DNA from: Actinopolymorpha singaporensis
Lineage (GTDB): Bacteria > Actinomycetota > Actinomycetes > Propionibacteriales > Actinopolymorphaceae
Length of the DNA stretch: 64,000 nucleotides
Assembly (NCBI RefSeq): GCF_900104745.1
Contig: NZ_LT629732.1
Coordinates: forward strand, 5,629,981-5,693,980
Reading direction: 5' to 3'
The position numbers and the translations under genes were made by a program. Positions 34,047 to 42,430 of this stretch are shown piece by piece (the first letter of the stretch is position 1; every line of letters starts with the position of its first letter). Under the pieces are notes generated by a model. The model worked only from the letters and a program-made list of their open reading frames with translations, did not search any database and was not told where the DNA came from.

Positions 34047-35881
34047 GCACTGCCCTTCCCGATGCTGATTCCCTTGAAGTAGAAGAAGTCCGGCGCCGCC
34101 CGCAGGTGCAGGTCACGCACCTTCGGCGCGACGGCGAACATCGCGGAGTTCCACAACAAGGGAACGTAGAGGAACTGCTGGTCGCGCAGCTTCGCGGCCT
34201 CCTTGAACAGCTTCAGCTGTTCGTTCTCGTCGCGGGTGGCCGAGGCCTCCTCGACGAGCTGGCCGAGCCGCTTGGACTCCGGACTGGCCTTGTCCGCCAG
34301 CATCGCGTCGAGCTGGGCGTTGCGCTTGGCCGGGCTGAGCTTGGTGTCGCTTTCCACCTGCTGGTACTTCGCCCAGTCGGCAGCGGGCAGGCTGAACTTC
34401 TGCACGTCCTTGGGTCCCCACAGGACGCCGACCATCACCGGCCAGGTGTGCAGGCCGGCGAACGTGCCGAAGTAGAAGCCGATGTAGTCGTCGGCCTGCA
34501 CCGCCCACCGGCGCTCGACGTAGACGCCGGCCTCCACGATGTCGGCCTTGGCCTTGATTCCGAGGTTCTTCTGCCAGGCCTGGACCAGCGCGTCGACGAT
34601 CGGCGACTGGACACCGGCGAGGATGCGGACGGTCGGCAGGCCCTTGCCGCCGGGGTAGCCCGCGTCGGCGAGCAGCTTGCGAGCCTGCGCCACGTCGTCC
34701 TTGATGGCAAGGCTCGAGTCCCAGCCGGGCACGTTGTCGACGACCAGCGAGGTGCCCTGCGCCATGCCCGGGCCGATCTTGGCCAGGTCGGCCCGGCCGG
34801 CAGCGAGCGACAGCGCCTTGCGCACCCGTACGTCGTCCAGAGCGGGATTCTTGCTGCGCAGCTTGGCGAGGTAGACGATGGAGTACTTCTCCACCGAGTG
34901 CACCTGCTTGGCCAGCGTGGGGTCCTTCTGGAAGCGGATCGCGTCGGCGTCGGCGATCCCCACCATGTCGACCTCGCCGTTCTCGTACGGCACGGTCGCG
35001 GTGCCGGTGGCCACCGCCTCCTGCAGGTTGATGTCGATCCGGGACAGGAACACCTTGCCCTTGTCCCAGTAGTGCTCGTTGGGCACCAGGACCATCGAGG
35101 CGTTCTGCGTCCACTTGGACAGCTTGAACGGTCCGTTGGAGACGAGGTTGCCGGCGTTCTGCCAGCCCTTCGGGTCCTTCTCGACGCTGTCCATGTGCAG
35201 CGGAAGCATCGACGGGTGGGTGAGCCCGAGCAGGAAGCCCGCGTTGGGGTTCTCCAGGGTGATGACGAGCTCGTGGTCACCGTTGGCCTTGACGCCGACC
35301 TTCGACCAGTCGGTCAGGCTGCCGGCGAGGAAGTCCGAGGCGCCCTTGATGCCGGTGGCGGCCTGGTAGGAGTTGGCGCCCATCGTCGTGCCGCCGGCCG
35401 AGGCCTGGCTCGGGGTGAACAACCGCTTGAGGGTGCGCTCGAAGTCCGACGCCACCACCGGGTCGCCGTTGGACCACTTGGCGTTCGTGCGCAGGGTGAA
35501 GGTGTAGGTGAGGCCGTCACCGGACATCGACCACTTCTCGGCCACCGCAGGGACGACGTCGGTGCCCTGGTCGTTCTGGGAGACCAGGCCCTCGAAGATG
35601 CCCCGTTGGGACAGCCACATGCCGTCGGTGATGACCTGCGGGTCGAGGACGGCGAAGTTGTTGAAGCCCAGCCGCAGCACCTGCTTCGGCTTGCTGCCGG
35701 CGGCCGCGTTGCCGGCGTCGGCGGCGTCGGCGGGTCCGGCGTCGGAGCTGTCCTGGAAGACCGAGCAACCGGTCAGGGCACCCGCGCCTGCGGCGAGGGT
35801 GAGGAAGCTGGCGCCGCGCAACAGGTCGCGCCGGGTGGGACCGGACACCGGCGCGCCGGGGGAGCGAAAACGCTCGAACAT
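34043..35881 (-). CDS. Tat-secreted solute-binding lipoprotein of a peptide/nickel-type ABC importer
   Basis: The 612-residue SBP_bac_5-family protein has a Tat-type signal (TRRDLLRGASFLTLAAGAGA) ending in the lipobox LTGC near residue 38, then a Ser/Ala/Asp linker. The body shows LRLGFNNFAVLDPQVI, EKWSMSGDGLTYTFTLR and NGPFKLSKWTQNASMVLVPNEHYW, typical of DppA/OppA cluster-C binding proteins. It is the first gene of an operon running down to about 26.0 kb. The ATG 35881 is followed by the family-like N-terminus. Its promoter is unusually clear, with TTGACA and TACGGT 18 bp apart. Confidence 0.93.
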   Translation of the reverse strand: MFERFRSPGAPVSGPTRRDLLRGASFLTLAAGAGALTGCSVFQDSSDAGPADAADAGNAAAGSKPKQVLRLGFNNFAVLDPQVITDGMWLSQRGIFEGLVSQNDQGTDVVPAVAEKWSMSGDGLTYTFTLRTNAKWSNGDPVVASDFERTLKRLFTPSQASAGGTTMGANSYQAATGIKGASDFLAGSLTDWSKVGVKANGDHELVITLENPNAGFLLGLTHPSMLPLHMDSVEKDPKGWQNAGNLVSNGPFKLSKWTQNASMVLVPNEHYWDKGKVFLSRIDINLQEAVATGTATVPYENGEVDMVGIADADAIRFQKDPTLAKQVHSVEKYSIVYLAKLRSKNPALDDVRVRKALSLAAGRADLAKIGPGMAQGTSLVVDNVPGWDSSLAIKDDVAQARKLLADAGYPGGKGLPTVRILAGVQSPIVDALVQAWQKNLGIKAKADIVEAGVYVERRWAVQADDYIGFYFGTFAGLHTWPVMVGVLWGPKDVQKFSLPAADWAKYQQVESDTKLSPAKRNAQLDAMLADKASPESKRLGQLVEEASATRDENEQLKLFKEAAKLRDQQFLYVPLLWNSAMFAVAPKVRDLHLRAAPDFFYFKGISIGKGSA

Positions 35882-35924
35882 GGGTGCCCCCAGGGGGAAG
35901 GGATTCAGCGATCTTGGAGAATTC

Positions 35925-35936
35925 CGGTCCTGACCG
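35925..35936. promoter_or_regulatory. CGGTC-CT-GACCG palindrome (site B) on the importer -10 box
   Basis: These are perfect 5-bp arms around a CT spacer; counting outward the arms become TCCGGTC and GACCGTA, 6 of 7 matching. It overlaps the -10 and predicted start of the importer promoter, as expected for a repressor site. Confidence 0.6.
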
Positions 35937-35962
35937 TAGGACCCCCTCTCCGCCGCTGTCAA
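35933..35962 (-). promoter_or_regulatory. Promoter of the ABC-importer operon
   Basis: On the minus strand TTGACA (35962-35957) and TACGGT (35938-35933) are separated by 18 bp; the -35 is a perfect consensus. Transcription should start near 35926, leaving a leader of about 45 nt before the lipoprotein ATG at 35881. Confidence 0.7.
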
Positions 35963-36091
35963 TGGTCGAACCGAGCCGTAACGCAACTGTCGCGCGAGCA
36001 GGCCGGAGGGGAACGAGTTCGCCAGGACACGCATGTGGCGCCTGCGGGAGCCGGGAGGTGGGTGTCCCGGCGAGCCGCTGCGGTCCGGACG

Positions 36092-36120
36092 TTGACGCAG
36101 GAACCCGCTCTAGATACGGT
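36092..36120 (+). promoter_or_regulatory. Promoter of the epimerase/DapA-like operon
   Basis: TTGACG (36092-36097) and TACGGT (36115-36120) are 17 bp apart. The start would fall near 36127, about 44 nt before the GTG of the epimerase. It mirrors the divergent importer promoter in sequence. Confidence 0.65.
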
Positions 36121-36130
36121 CTCGACCGTA
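36115..36130. promoter_or_regulatory. Perfect TACGGTC-TC-GACCGTA palindrome (site A)
   Basis: Two 7-bp arms match exactly around a TC spacer. The left arm is the -10 box of the epimerase promoter and the right arm covers the predicted transcription start. It is the best-conserved of four related sites in the island. Confidence 0.7.
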
Positions 36131-36170
36131 ATGCCGGTGCAGTCCGGCGGCGAGGAAAGGAAGACAAACG

Positions 36171-37193
36171 GTGTTCGAGTCCGACGACGACCTGGAACGG
36201 CGGTTGGCCGAGCCCCCACCGCGGTTGGTCACCGACCTCGCCGAGCTGACCGGCGACCTGGTGGTGCTCGGCGCCGGCGGCAAGATGGGCCCCAGCCTGT
36301 GCCACCTCGCCCGGCGCGGCCTGGACGCCGCAGGACGCACCGACGTCGACGTGGTCGCGGTGTCCCGCTGGAGTGACCGCGAGGTCGAGAAGCGGCTGCG
36401 CGAGCGAGGCGTTCGTACCGTCTCCTTCGACCTGTCCCCCGACGCCGACCTCACCGACCTTCCCGACGCCGGCAACGTCGTCTACATGGTGGGTGCGAAG
36501 TTCGGCTCGTCCGCCGATCCCGCGCAGACGTGGGCGGTCAACGCCTTCCTGCCGGTGGCGGTGGCCCGCCGCTACGCCGGTGCACGGATCGCGGCGTTCT
36601 CCACCGGCAACGTCTACCCGCTGGTCCCGGTCACCGCCGGCGGCTGCACCGAGTCCGATCCGCCCGACCCCGTGGGCGAGTACGCCATGTCGTGCCTCGG
36701 CCGCGAGCGCGCGTTCGCCTACGCCAGTTCCCGGCACGGCACGCCGGTGGCCCTGCTACGGCTCAACTACGCGGTCGACCTGCGCTACGGCGTACTGGCC
36801 GACATCGCCCGCTCGGTGCGGGCCGGTGAGCCGGTCGACGTGACCACCGGGCACGTCAACGTCGTCTGGCAGGCGTACGCCAACGAGGTCGCCCTCCGCT
36901 CGTTGCTGCACGCGTCCAGCCCGGCGCTCACCCTCAATCTCACCGGGCCGGAAACCCTTTCCGTACGCCGGGTCGCGGCGAGGTTCGGCGAACTGTTCGG
37001 CGTCGAGCCACGGTACTCCGGCACCGAGGCGCCGACCGCGCTGCTGTCGGACGCGTCCCGCTGTCACGCCTTGTTCGGCTATCCGGAAATCTCCGCGGGT
37101 GCGCTGGTCGAGGCGCAGGCGGCCTGGGTCGCGGCCGGCGGCACCCTGTGGGACAAGCCGACAAAGTTCCAGCGACGGGACGGGCGGTTCTGA
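36171..37193 (+). CDS. NAD-dependent epimerase/dehydratase-family protein
   Basis: The 340-residue Rossmann protein has GDLVVLGAGGKMGPSLCHLA as its nucleotide-binding strand-loop near residue 30, VVYMVGAKFG, a TGNVYPLVP segment carrying the catalytic Ser/Thr position, and GEYAMSCLGRE where the usual YxxxK tyrosine lies. The lysine position appears replaced (Y-A-M-S-C), so normal SDR catalysis is doubtful. The GTG start at 36171 has an AGGAAAGGAAG site. It is the first gene of a two-gene operon with a DapA-like enzyme (TGATG overlap), divergent from the importer operon. The reaction is unknown. Confidence 0.75.
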   Translation: MFESDDDLERRLAEPPPRLVTDLAELTGDLVVLGAGGKMGPSLCHLARRGLDAAGRTDVDVVAVSRWSDREVEKRLRERGVRTVSFDLSPDADLTDLPDAGNVVYMVGAKFGSSADPAQTWAVNAFLPVAVARRYAGARIAAFSTGNVYPLVPVTAGGCTESDPPDPVGEYAMSCLGRERAFAYASSRHGTPVALLRLNYAVDLRYGVLADIARSVRAGEPVDVTTGHVNVVWQAYANEVALRSLLHASSPALTLNLTGPETLSVRRVAARFGELFGVEPRYSGTEAPTALLSDASRCHALFGYPEISAGALVEAQAAWVAAGGTLWDKPTKFQRRDGRF

Positions 37194-38248
37194 TGGCGGC
37201 CACTCTCCCGGCCGCGCAGGCGCGACTGCTCGCCGAGGGCTGCGTGATTCCGGCGCACCCGCTGGCCCTCACCGCCGACCGGACCTTCGACGAACGCCGC
37301 CAGCGCGCCCTGACCCGCTACTACGCCGCGGCGGGTGCGGGCGGGGTGGCGGTCGGCGTCCACACCACGCAGTTCACGATCAGATCCGCCGGACTGCTCG
37401 AACCCGTTCTCGACCTGACCCGGGAGACGCTGGACGAGGCGGTCGCGGGCCGGCCGTTCCTGCGCGTCGCCGGTGCCGTCGGCGACGTACACCAGGCGGT
37501 CCGCGAGGCCGAGCTCGCCGCCCGGCTCGGCTACCACGCCGTTCTCCTCGGCCCCGCCGGGCCCGGCCTCGACGAACAGGACCTGCTGCTGCGGGCCAAG
37601 GCCGTCGGCGAGGTGCTGCCGGTGTTCGGGTTCTACCTCCAGGAGGCGGTCGGCGGGAGGTACCTCTCCCGCCAGTTCTGGCGCGACCTCGCCGACCTGC
37701 CGTGCGTCGTGGCCGCCAAGCTCGCGCCGTTCGACCGCTACCGCACGATGGAGGCGGTGCGCGGGATCGCCGAGGCCGACCGGGGCGGCGAGGTCGCGCT
37801 CTACACCGGCAACGACGACACCATCGTGACCGACCTGCTCGCGCCGATCAGCGCGCAGGTTGGCGGCCAGGTGGTGCAGCGCCGCATCGTCGGCGGCCTG
37901 CTCGGCCAGTGGGCGGTGTGGACGCACCGGGCGGTACGCATGCTGGAGCGGGTACGCCGGGCCTGGGCCGGCGACGACGCCGAACTGCGGGCGCTGCTCG
38001 CGGAGAGCACCCGGCTGACCGAGGCCAACGCCGCGGTGTTCGATGCCACCGGCGGCTTCGCGGGCTGCATCGCCGGTGTGCACGAGGTGCTGCGGCGGCA
38101 GGGCCTGCTGGCCGGCACCTGGTGCCTCGACCCGCACGAACGCCTCTCCCCCGGCCAGGCGGAGGAGATCGCCCGGGTGTGCGCGGCCTACCCCGAGCTC
38201 ACCGACGACGAGTTCGTCGCCGAGCACTTGGACGACTGGCTGCGCTGA
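37193..38248 (+). CDS. DapA-superfamily aldolase/dehydratase (divergent)
   Basis: The 351-residue (beta/alpha)8 protein is related to dihydrodipicolinate synthase and N-acetylneuraminate lyase. VAVGVHTTQFTIRS takes the place of the usual GTTGE region, and VVAAKLAPFDRY carries the Schiff-base lysine near residue 177. It has a longer C-terminus than DapA. The family catalyses aldol cleavage or dehydration of 2-keto acids such as keto-deoxy sugar acids. It starts within the stop of the epimerase gene (TGATG). It likely acts late in the island's sugar-acid pathway; the product cannot be named. Confidence 0.75.
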   Translation: MAATLPAAQARLLAEGCVIPAHPLALTADRTFDERRQRALTRYYAAAGAGGVAVGVHTTQFTIRSAGLLEPVLDLTRETLDEAVAGRPFLRVAGAVGDVHQAVREAELAARLGYHAVLLGPAGPGLDEQDLLLRAKAVGEVLPVFGFYLQEAVGGRYLSRQFWRDLADLPCVVAAKLAPFDRYRTMEAVRGIAEADRGGEVALYTGNDDTIVTDLLAPISAQVGGQVVQRRIVGGLLGQWAVWTHRAVRMLERVRRAWAGDDAELRALLAESTRLTEANAAVFDATGGFAGCIAGVHEVLRRQGLLAGTWCLDPHERLSPGQAEEIARVCAAYPELTDDEFVAEHLDDWLR

Positions 38249-38310
38249 CTCCTCGGGGCCCGGTCGGGGCGCCCGATCAGGCCCCCGGACCGGGCCGCCG
38301 GGCGGCCCGG

Positions 38311-39609
38311 TCAGCCCAGCTCGACGTGGTAGACGACCGGCGGGCGGCCCATCTGGCCCTCGTTCAGGGTGCCGACCGGGACCGCCGCGCCGGCGCGTTC
38401 CAGGCGCTTGAGCAGCCGGCGCGCACTGCGCTCCTGGATCTCGAACGCGAGGGCGAGTTCGGTCGCGGTGACCCGGCCCTCCTCGACGCCCTCCAGGAAC
38501 TGCCGCAGCGACTGCAGGGTCGTCCGGCTCATCCCCAGCCGCTGAGCGAGCCGGCCCAGGTCGGTCGGGCCGGCCGCCTCTGCGGGTTCGCCCACGGCGA
38601 GGATGATGTCGGCGTCGTGCGGCGCGGCGAGGACGGCGGCGACGTCGCCCTGCGCGCGGGCGCGGGCCAGCGCGCGCGAGGCGTGTGCGGCCGCCTCTCC
38701 TGCCGAACGCCCGATGCCGAGCCCGACGTGCACGTGGTCGTGCCGTTCGGCCAGGCGACCGAGGAACGGCGCGGCCCGGAAGTCGTCGGTGACCCGCTCC
38801 AACGGACCGCGCGTGGTCACCAGCAGATAGCGCTCGGCGTCGATCCGGACCACCGCACCGCCGAGTTCGCCGAGGTCGCGTTCGAGCGCCGGGTCGGCCT
38901 CGTCCAGTTCCACGAACCCGAGCGCCACCTGCGCGTCGGAGTGGTGGACGTTCCTGGTCTGCAACGCGAGTTCGTCCACGGCGTCGCGGATGTCGCGCGG
39001 TGAGGGTGCGAGCCGGACCACCGGCATCTCCTTGCGGAGCACGTCGTACGCCGACCGCAGGCAGGTCACCGCAACCGTGGCGCCCTCGTCCTGCCGGGCC
39101 TGCCGATGGAACGCCACCACGTCCCGGGATCGCACCTCCGGCGCGTAGACCATCGTGCGGGCGGCGTCCTCGGCCAGACCCGCCTCGGCCAGCGTCTCGC
39201 GTACTTCCAGCGGGTCCAGTGTGTCGATGCTGATCCGGGTCAGGTCCCGTCCCTCGCGGCCGAGCCGGAACAGCGCCGCGAGCAGCGTGAGACCGCTGTA
39301 CGACACGTGCCCGGCCGGCGCACCGACCGCGTGTTCGGCGTCGGCGATCGCGTGCGGCACCACGCCGGTGAACAGCCAGGCGTCCACCTCGTCGGCGTGC
39401 TCGCGCAGGATGCGGGCGGTCTCCTGCTCCTGGCGGTACGGCAGGCGTACTGCCTGCAGGGCGGGCGTCGCATCCACCACCGCGGCGACTCGGGGCACCA
39501 GGTCGGCAGGGCCCACCACGCCGAACAACAGGGTCCGGTCCGCCCGCGGCACCACGCGCCGGCTTCCCTGGTCGGGGCGCGCCGCGGACGGCCGCACGGT
39601 TGTCTTCAT
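38311..39609 (-). CDS. Multidomain transcriptional regulator with HTH C-terminus
   Basis: The 432-residue protein shows three regions. Residues 1-240 resemble an effector-binding alpha/beta domain (TLLFGVVGPADLVPRVAAVV; VAVTCLRSAYDVLRKEMPVVRLAP, PrpR_N-like). Residues 245-350 look like a degenerate nucleotide-cyclase/GGDEF fold (HVHVGLGIGRSAGEAAAHAS, then ALARARAQGDVAAVL). Residues 360-432 hold helix-turn-helix segments (LAQRLGMSRTTLQSL and QERSARRLLKRLERAG). ATG 39609 is chosen because a TAACCT -10 lies 7 nt upstream, implying a leaderless mRNA. It is the best candidate regulator of the adjacent sugar island; family not recognised with certainty. Confidence 0.65.
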   Translation of the reverse strand: MKTTVRPSAARPDQGSRRVVPRADRTLLFGVVGPADLVPRVAAVVDATPALQAVRLPYRQEQETARILREHADEVDAWLFTGVVPHAIADAEHAVGAPAGHVSYSGLTLLAALFRLGREGRDLTRISIDTLDPLEVRETLAEAGLAEDAARTMVYAPEVRSRDVVAFHRQARQDEGATVAVTCLRSAYDVLRKEMPVVRLAPSPRDIRDAVDELALQTRNVHHSDAQVALGFVELDEADPALERDLGELGGAVVRIDAERYLLVTTRGPLERVTDDFRAAPFLGRLAERHDHVHVGLGIGRSAGEAAAHASRALARARAQGDVAAVLAAPHDADIILAVGEPAEAAGPTDLGRLAQRLGMSRTTLQSLRQFLEGVEEGRVTATELALAFEIQERSARRLLKRLERAGAAVPVGTLNEGQMGRPPVVYHVELG

Positions 39610-39616
39610 GGCGCGT

Positions 39617-39636
39617 AGGTTACGGCCTCGGCCGGA
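39617..39636 (-). promoter_or_regulatory. Leaderless promoter and TACGGCC-TC-GGCCGGA palindrome (site D)
   Basis: TAACCT (39622-39617, minus strand) is positioned to start transcription at the regulator's ATG. The palindrome at 39621-39636 (6 of 7 arm bases symmetrical) resembles sites A-C with C for T at one arm position. Autoregulation is inferred. Confidence 0.45.
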
Positions 39637-39743
39637 ACACCGCCCGCACTCTCGGCCGGTGGGGGCGGCGTCCGGCGTGAAAGCGCCACACCACCCGCAT
39701 CCGGACTCCGCCCCCGAACCCGGACAGGGCAGACTCGGGGACC

Positions 39744-40730
39744 ATGACCAGCAGCCCAGGATCGCCCGGAAACCCACCGACCGGCCTGGCCGGCGCGACG
39801 GCGGCCGTCGCCCAGGTGCGCGACCTTCTGCGGGGCGGGCTCGTGGCGGCGACGCTCACGCCGTTCCGCCCCGACGGCACCGTGGCGCGCTCGGCCGTGG
39901 CACCGTACGCCGCCGCACTTGTCGACGCCGGTGCACGTGGACTGGCGGTCGGCGCGCACACCGGCCGCGGCGTCCACCTACCCGCCGACGACCTCACCTT
40001 CCTGGTCCGCGAGTGCGGGCAGGCGACCGGGGCGCCGGTCGTGGCCGGCCTGTCGCTGCCTGCCGGCACCGGCTCACCGGACGACCTCGTCGCGCTCGGC
40101 GCCCGGCTGCGCGATGCCGGCGCCAGGGCCCTGCTGGTGTCCCCCGTTCCGTACGCCGACCGGGCCGCGACGGTCGGCCTGCACGTCCGGCTCGGTGAGG
40201 AGGTCGGCCTCCCGCTGGTGGCGTTCGTGTTGTACGAGCGCGCGAGCCGCCTGCAGTACGACGTGGGCACGCTCACCGAACTCCTCGCCCTCCCCTGGGT
40301 GTGCGGTGTCAAGCTGGCCTTGCTGGACGACGCGATGGCCTGCCAGGACCTGCTCGAGGCGGCCACCGCCGCGGCGCCCGAGGCGCTGGTGTTCACCGGT
40401 GAGGACCGGATGTACGGACCGTCGCTGATGTGGGGTGCGCAGGCGGCGCTGCTCGGGATCGCAGCCGCGCTGCCGGCGTGGTCGGCAGCCGTCCTGGACT
40501 CCTGGACGCGCGGCGACCTCCCGGAGTTCGTCCGCGCCTCCGCACGGCTGGACGCCCTTGCCAGGTTGACGTTCCGCGAACCGATGGAGGGCTACGTCCA
40601 GCGGATGGCCTGGGTGGCGGCCTGGCAGGGCCTGCTGCCCGCCGACGTCGCGTTCGACCCGTACGCCCCGCCGCTGCCGGCCGGTGAACGCGCCACCCTG
40701 CTCGAACGGCTGGACGCCCTCGGCGGCTGA
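39744..40730 (+). CDS. DapA-superfamily aldolase/dehydratase
   Basis: The 328-residue protein has AATLTPFRPDGTV at the first strand, GLAVGAHTGRGVHL in place of GTTGE, VLYERASRLQYD carrying a tyrosine near residue 160, and CGVKLALLDD with the Schiff-base lysine near residue 192. It is closer to keto-deoxy-sugar-acid dehydratases and lyases than to true DapA, which is encoded separately 2 kb away. It has no partner genes on its strand and ends 8 nt from the convergent rnj gene. With the other DapA-like enzyme it suggests breakdown of a keto-deoxy acid. Confidence 0.8.
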   Translation: MTSSPGSPGNPPTGLAGATAAVAQVRDLLRGGLVAATLTPFRPDGTVARSAVAPYAAALVDAGARGLAVGAHTGRGVHLPADDLTFLVRECGQATGAPVVAGLSLPAGTGSPDDLVALGARLRDAGARALLVSPVPYADRAATVGLHVRLGEEVGLPLVAFVLYERASRLQYDVGTLTELLALPWVCGVKLALLDDAMACQDLLEAATAAAPEALVFTGEDRMYGPSLMWGAQAALLGIAAALPAWSAAVLDSWTRGDLPEFVRASARLDALARLTFREPMEGYVQRMAWVAAWQGLLPADVAFDPYAPPLPAGERATLLERLDALGG

Positions 40731-40738
40731 TCCGGGAC

Positions 40739-42430
40739 TCAGACCTCCACGACCACCGGAATGATCATCGGTCGGCGGCGGTGGGTGTCGCTCACCCACT
40801 TGCCGATGGTGCGCCGGATCAACTGCTGAAGCTGGTAGGTGTCGTCCACGCCGTCGCGACCGGCCCGGTCCAGCGCCTCGGAAATCTTCTCCAGGACGGG
40901 ATCGAAGACCGAGTCGTCCTCGGCGAAGCCCCGGGCCTTGATCTCCGGTCCCCCGGTCACCTTCCCGGTCACCGAGTCGACCACCACGATGACGGAGATG
41001 AAGCCCTCCTCGCCGAGGATGCGGCGGTCCTTCAGCGACGTCTCGGTGATGTCGCCGACGGTCGAGCCGTCGACGTAGACGTAACCGCAGTCGACCTTGC
41101 CGGCGATCCTGGCGACACCGTCGATCAGGTCGACCACCACGCCGTCCTCGGCGAGCACGACGCGTTCCCGGGCCACACCAGTAGCCACCGCCAGGTCGGC
41201 GTTGGCCCGCATGTGCCGGATCTCGCCGTGCACCGGCAGGACGTTGCGGGGCCGGATGATGTTGTAGCAGTACAGCAGCTCCCCGGCGGACGCGTGGCCG
41301 GACACGTGCACGAGCGCGTTGCCCTTGTGCACGACGTTGGCACCCCAGCGGGACAACCCGTTGATCACGCGGTAGACGGCGTTCTCGTTGCCGGGGATCA
41401 GCGACGACGCCAGCACCACTGTGTCGCCGACCTCGATCCGGATCTGCGGGTGGTCGCGGGCGGCGATCCGGGACAGCGCCGACAGCGGCTCGCCCTGCGA
41501 ACCGGTGGAGATCAGCACCACCTCGTTGGGCTCGTACTTGTCCACGTCGCGCACGTCGATCACGGTGTTCGGCGGCACCCGCAGGAACCCCAGGTCGCTG
41601 GCGATGCCCATGTTGCGGACCATCGAGCGCCCGACGTAGGCCACCTTGCGGCCGTGCTCGACCGCGGCGTCCATCACCTGCTGGACGCGGTGCACGTGCG
41701 AGGCGAAGCAGGCGACGATGATCCGGCGGTCTGCCCTGGCGAAGACCCGGTCGATCGTCGGGGTGATGTCGCGTTCGGAGACGGTGAAGCCGGGCATCTC
41801 GGCGTTCGTCGAGTCGACCAGGAACAGATCGACGCCCTCCTCGCCGAGCCGGGCGAACGCCCTCAGGTCGGTGAGCCTGCGGTCCAGCGGAAGCTGGTCC
41901 ATCTTGAAGTCGCCGGTGTGCAGGACGGTCCCCGCACCGGTGCGGATGGCCACCGCCAGCGCGTCCGGGATCGAGTGGTTGACCGACACGAACTCCAGGT
42001 CGAACGGGCCGAACCGCGTCCGCTGGCGTTCGCGGACGACGTGGTGCGGAACGTCCTTCAGCCGGTGCTCGCGCAGCTTTCCGTCCAGCAGCGCCAGGGT
42101 GAGCTGGGAGCCGACCACCGGGATGTCGGGGCGTTCGCGCAGGAGGTACGGCACCGCACCGATGTGGTCCTCGTGCCCGTGGGTGAGGACGAGCGCCTCG
42201 ATGTCGTCCAGGCGGTCCCGGATCGGCTCGAAGTCGGGGAGGATCAGATCGACGCCGGGATGCTTGTCCTCGGGGAAGAGCACGCCGCAGTCGACGATCA
42301 GCAGCCGGCCGTCGTGCTCGAAGACCGTCATGTTGCGGCCGATCTCGCCGAGACCGCCGAGTGGGATGACGCGCAGCGCGCCGGGAGGAAGCGTGGGAGG
42401 GGTGCCGAGTTCGGGGTGGGGGTGGCTCAT
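40739..42430 (-). CDS. rnj: Ribonuclease J
   Basis: The 563-residue metallo-beta-lactamase/beta-CASP nuclease has the HGHEDHIGAVP zinc motif near residue 80, HTGDFKMD, the beta-CASP segment with HVSGHASAGEL, and a C-terminal domain ending RRPMIIPVVVEV. It performs 5'-3' exonucleolytic and endonucleolytic mRNA and rRNA processing. It follows dapA with an ATGA overlap at 42427-42430, the conserved actinobacterial dapA-rnj pair. Confidence 0.96.
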   Translation of the reverse strand: MSHPHPELGTPPTLPPGALRVIPLGGLGEIGRNMTVFEHDGRLLIVDCGVLFPEDKHPGVDLILPDFEPIRDRLDDIEALVLTHGHEDHIGAVPYLLRERPDIPVVGSQLTLALLDGKLREHRLKDVPHHVVRERQRTRFGPFDLEFVSVNHSIPDALAVAIRTGAGTVLHTGDFKMDQLPLDRRLTDLRAFARLGEEGVDLFLVDSTNAEMPGFTVSERDITPTIDRVFARADRRIIVACFASHVHRVQQVMDAAVEHGRKVAYVGRSMVRNMGIASDLGFLRVPPNTVIDVRDVDKYEPNEVVLISTGSQGEPLSALSRIAARDHPQIRIEVGDTVVLASSLIPGNENAVYRVINGLSRWGANVVHKGNALVHVSGHASAGELLYCYNIIRPRNVLPVHGEIRHMRANADLAVATGVARERVVLAEDGVVVDLIDGVARIAGKVDCGYVYVDGSTVGDITETSLKDRRILGEEGFISVIVVVDSVTGKVTGGPEIKARGFAEDDSVFDPVLEKISEALDRAGRDGVDDTYQLQQLIRRTIGKWVSDTHRRRPMIIPVVVEV

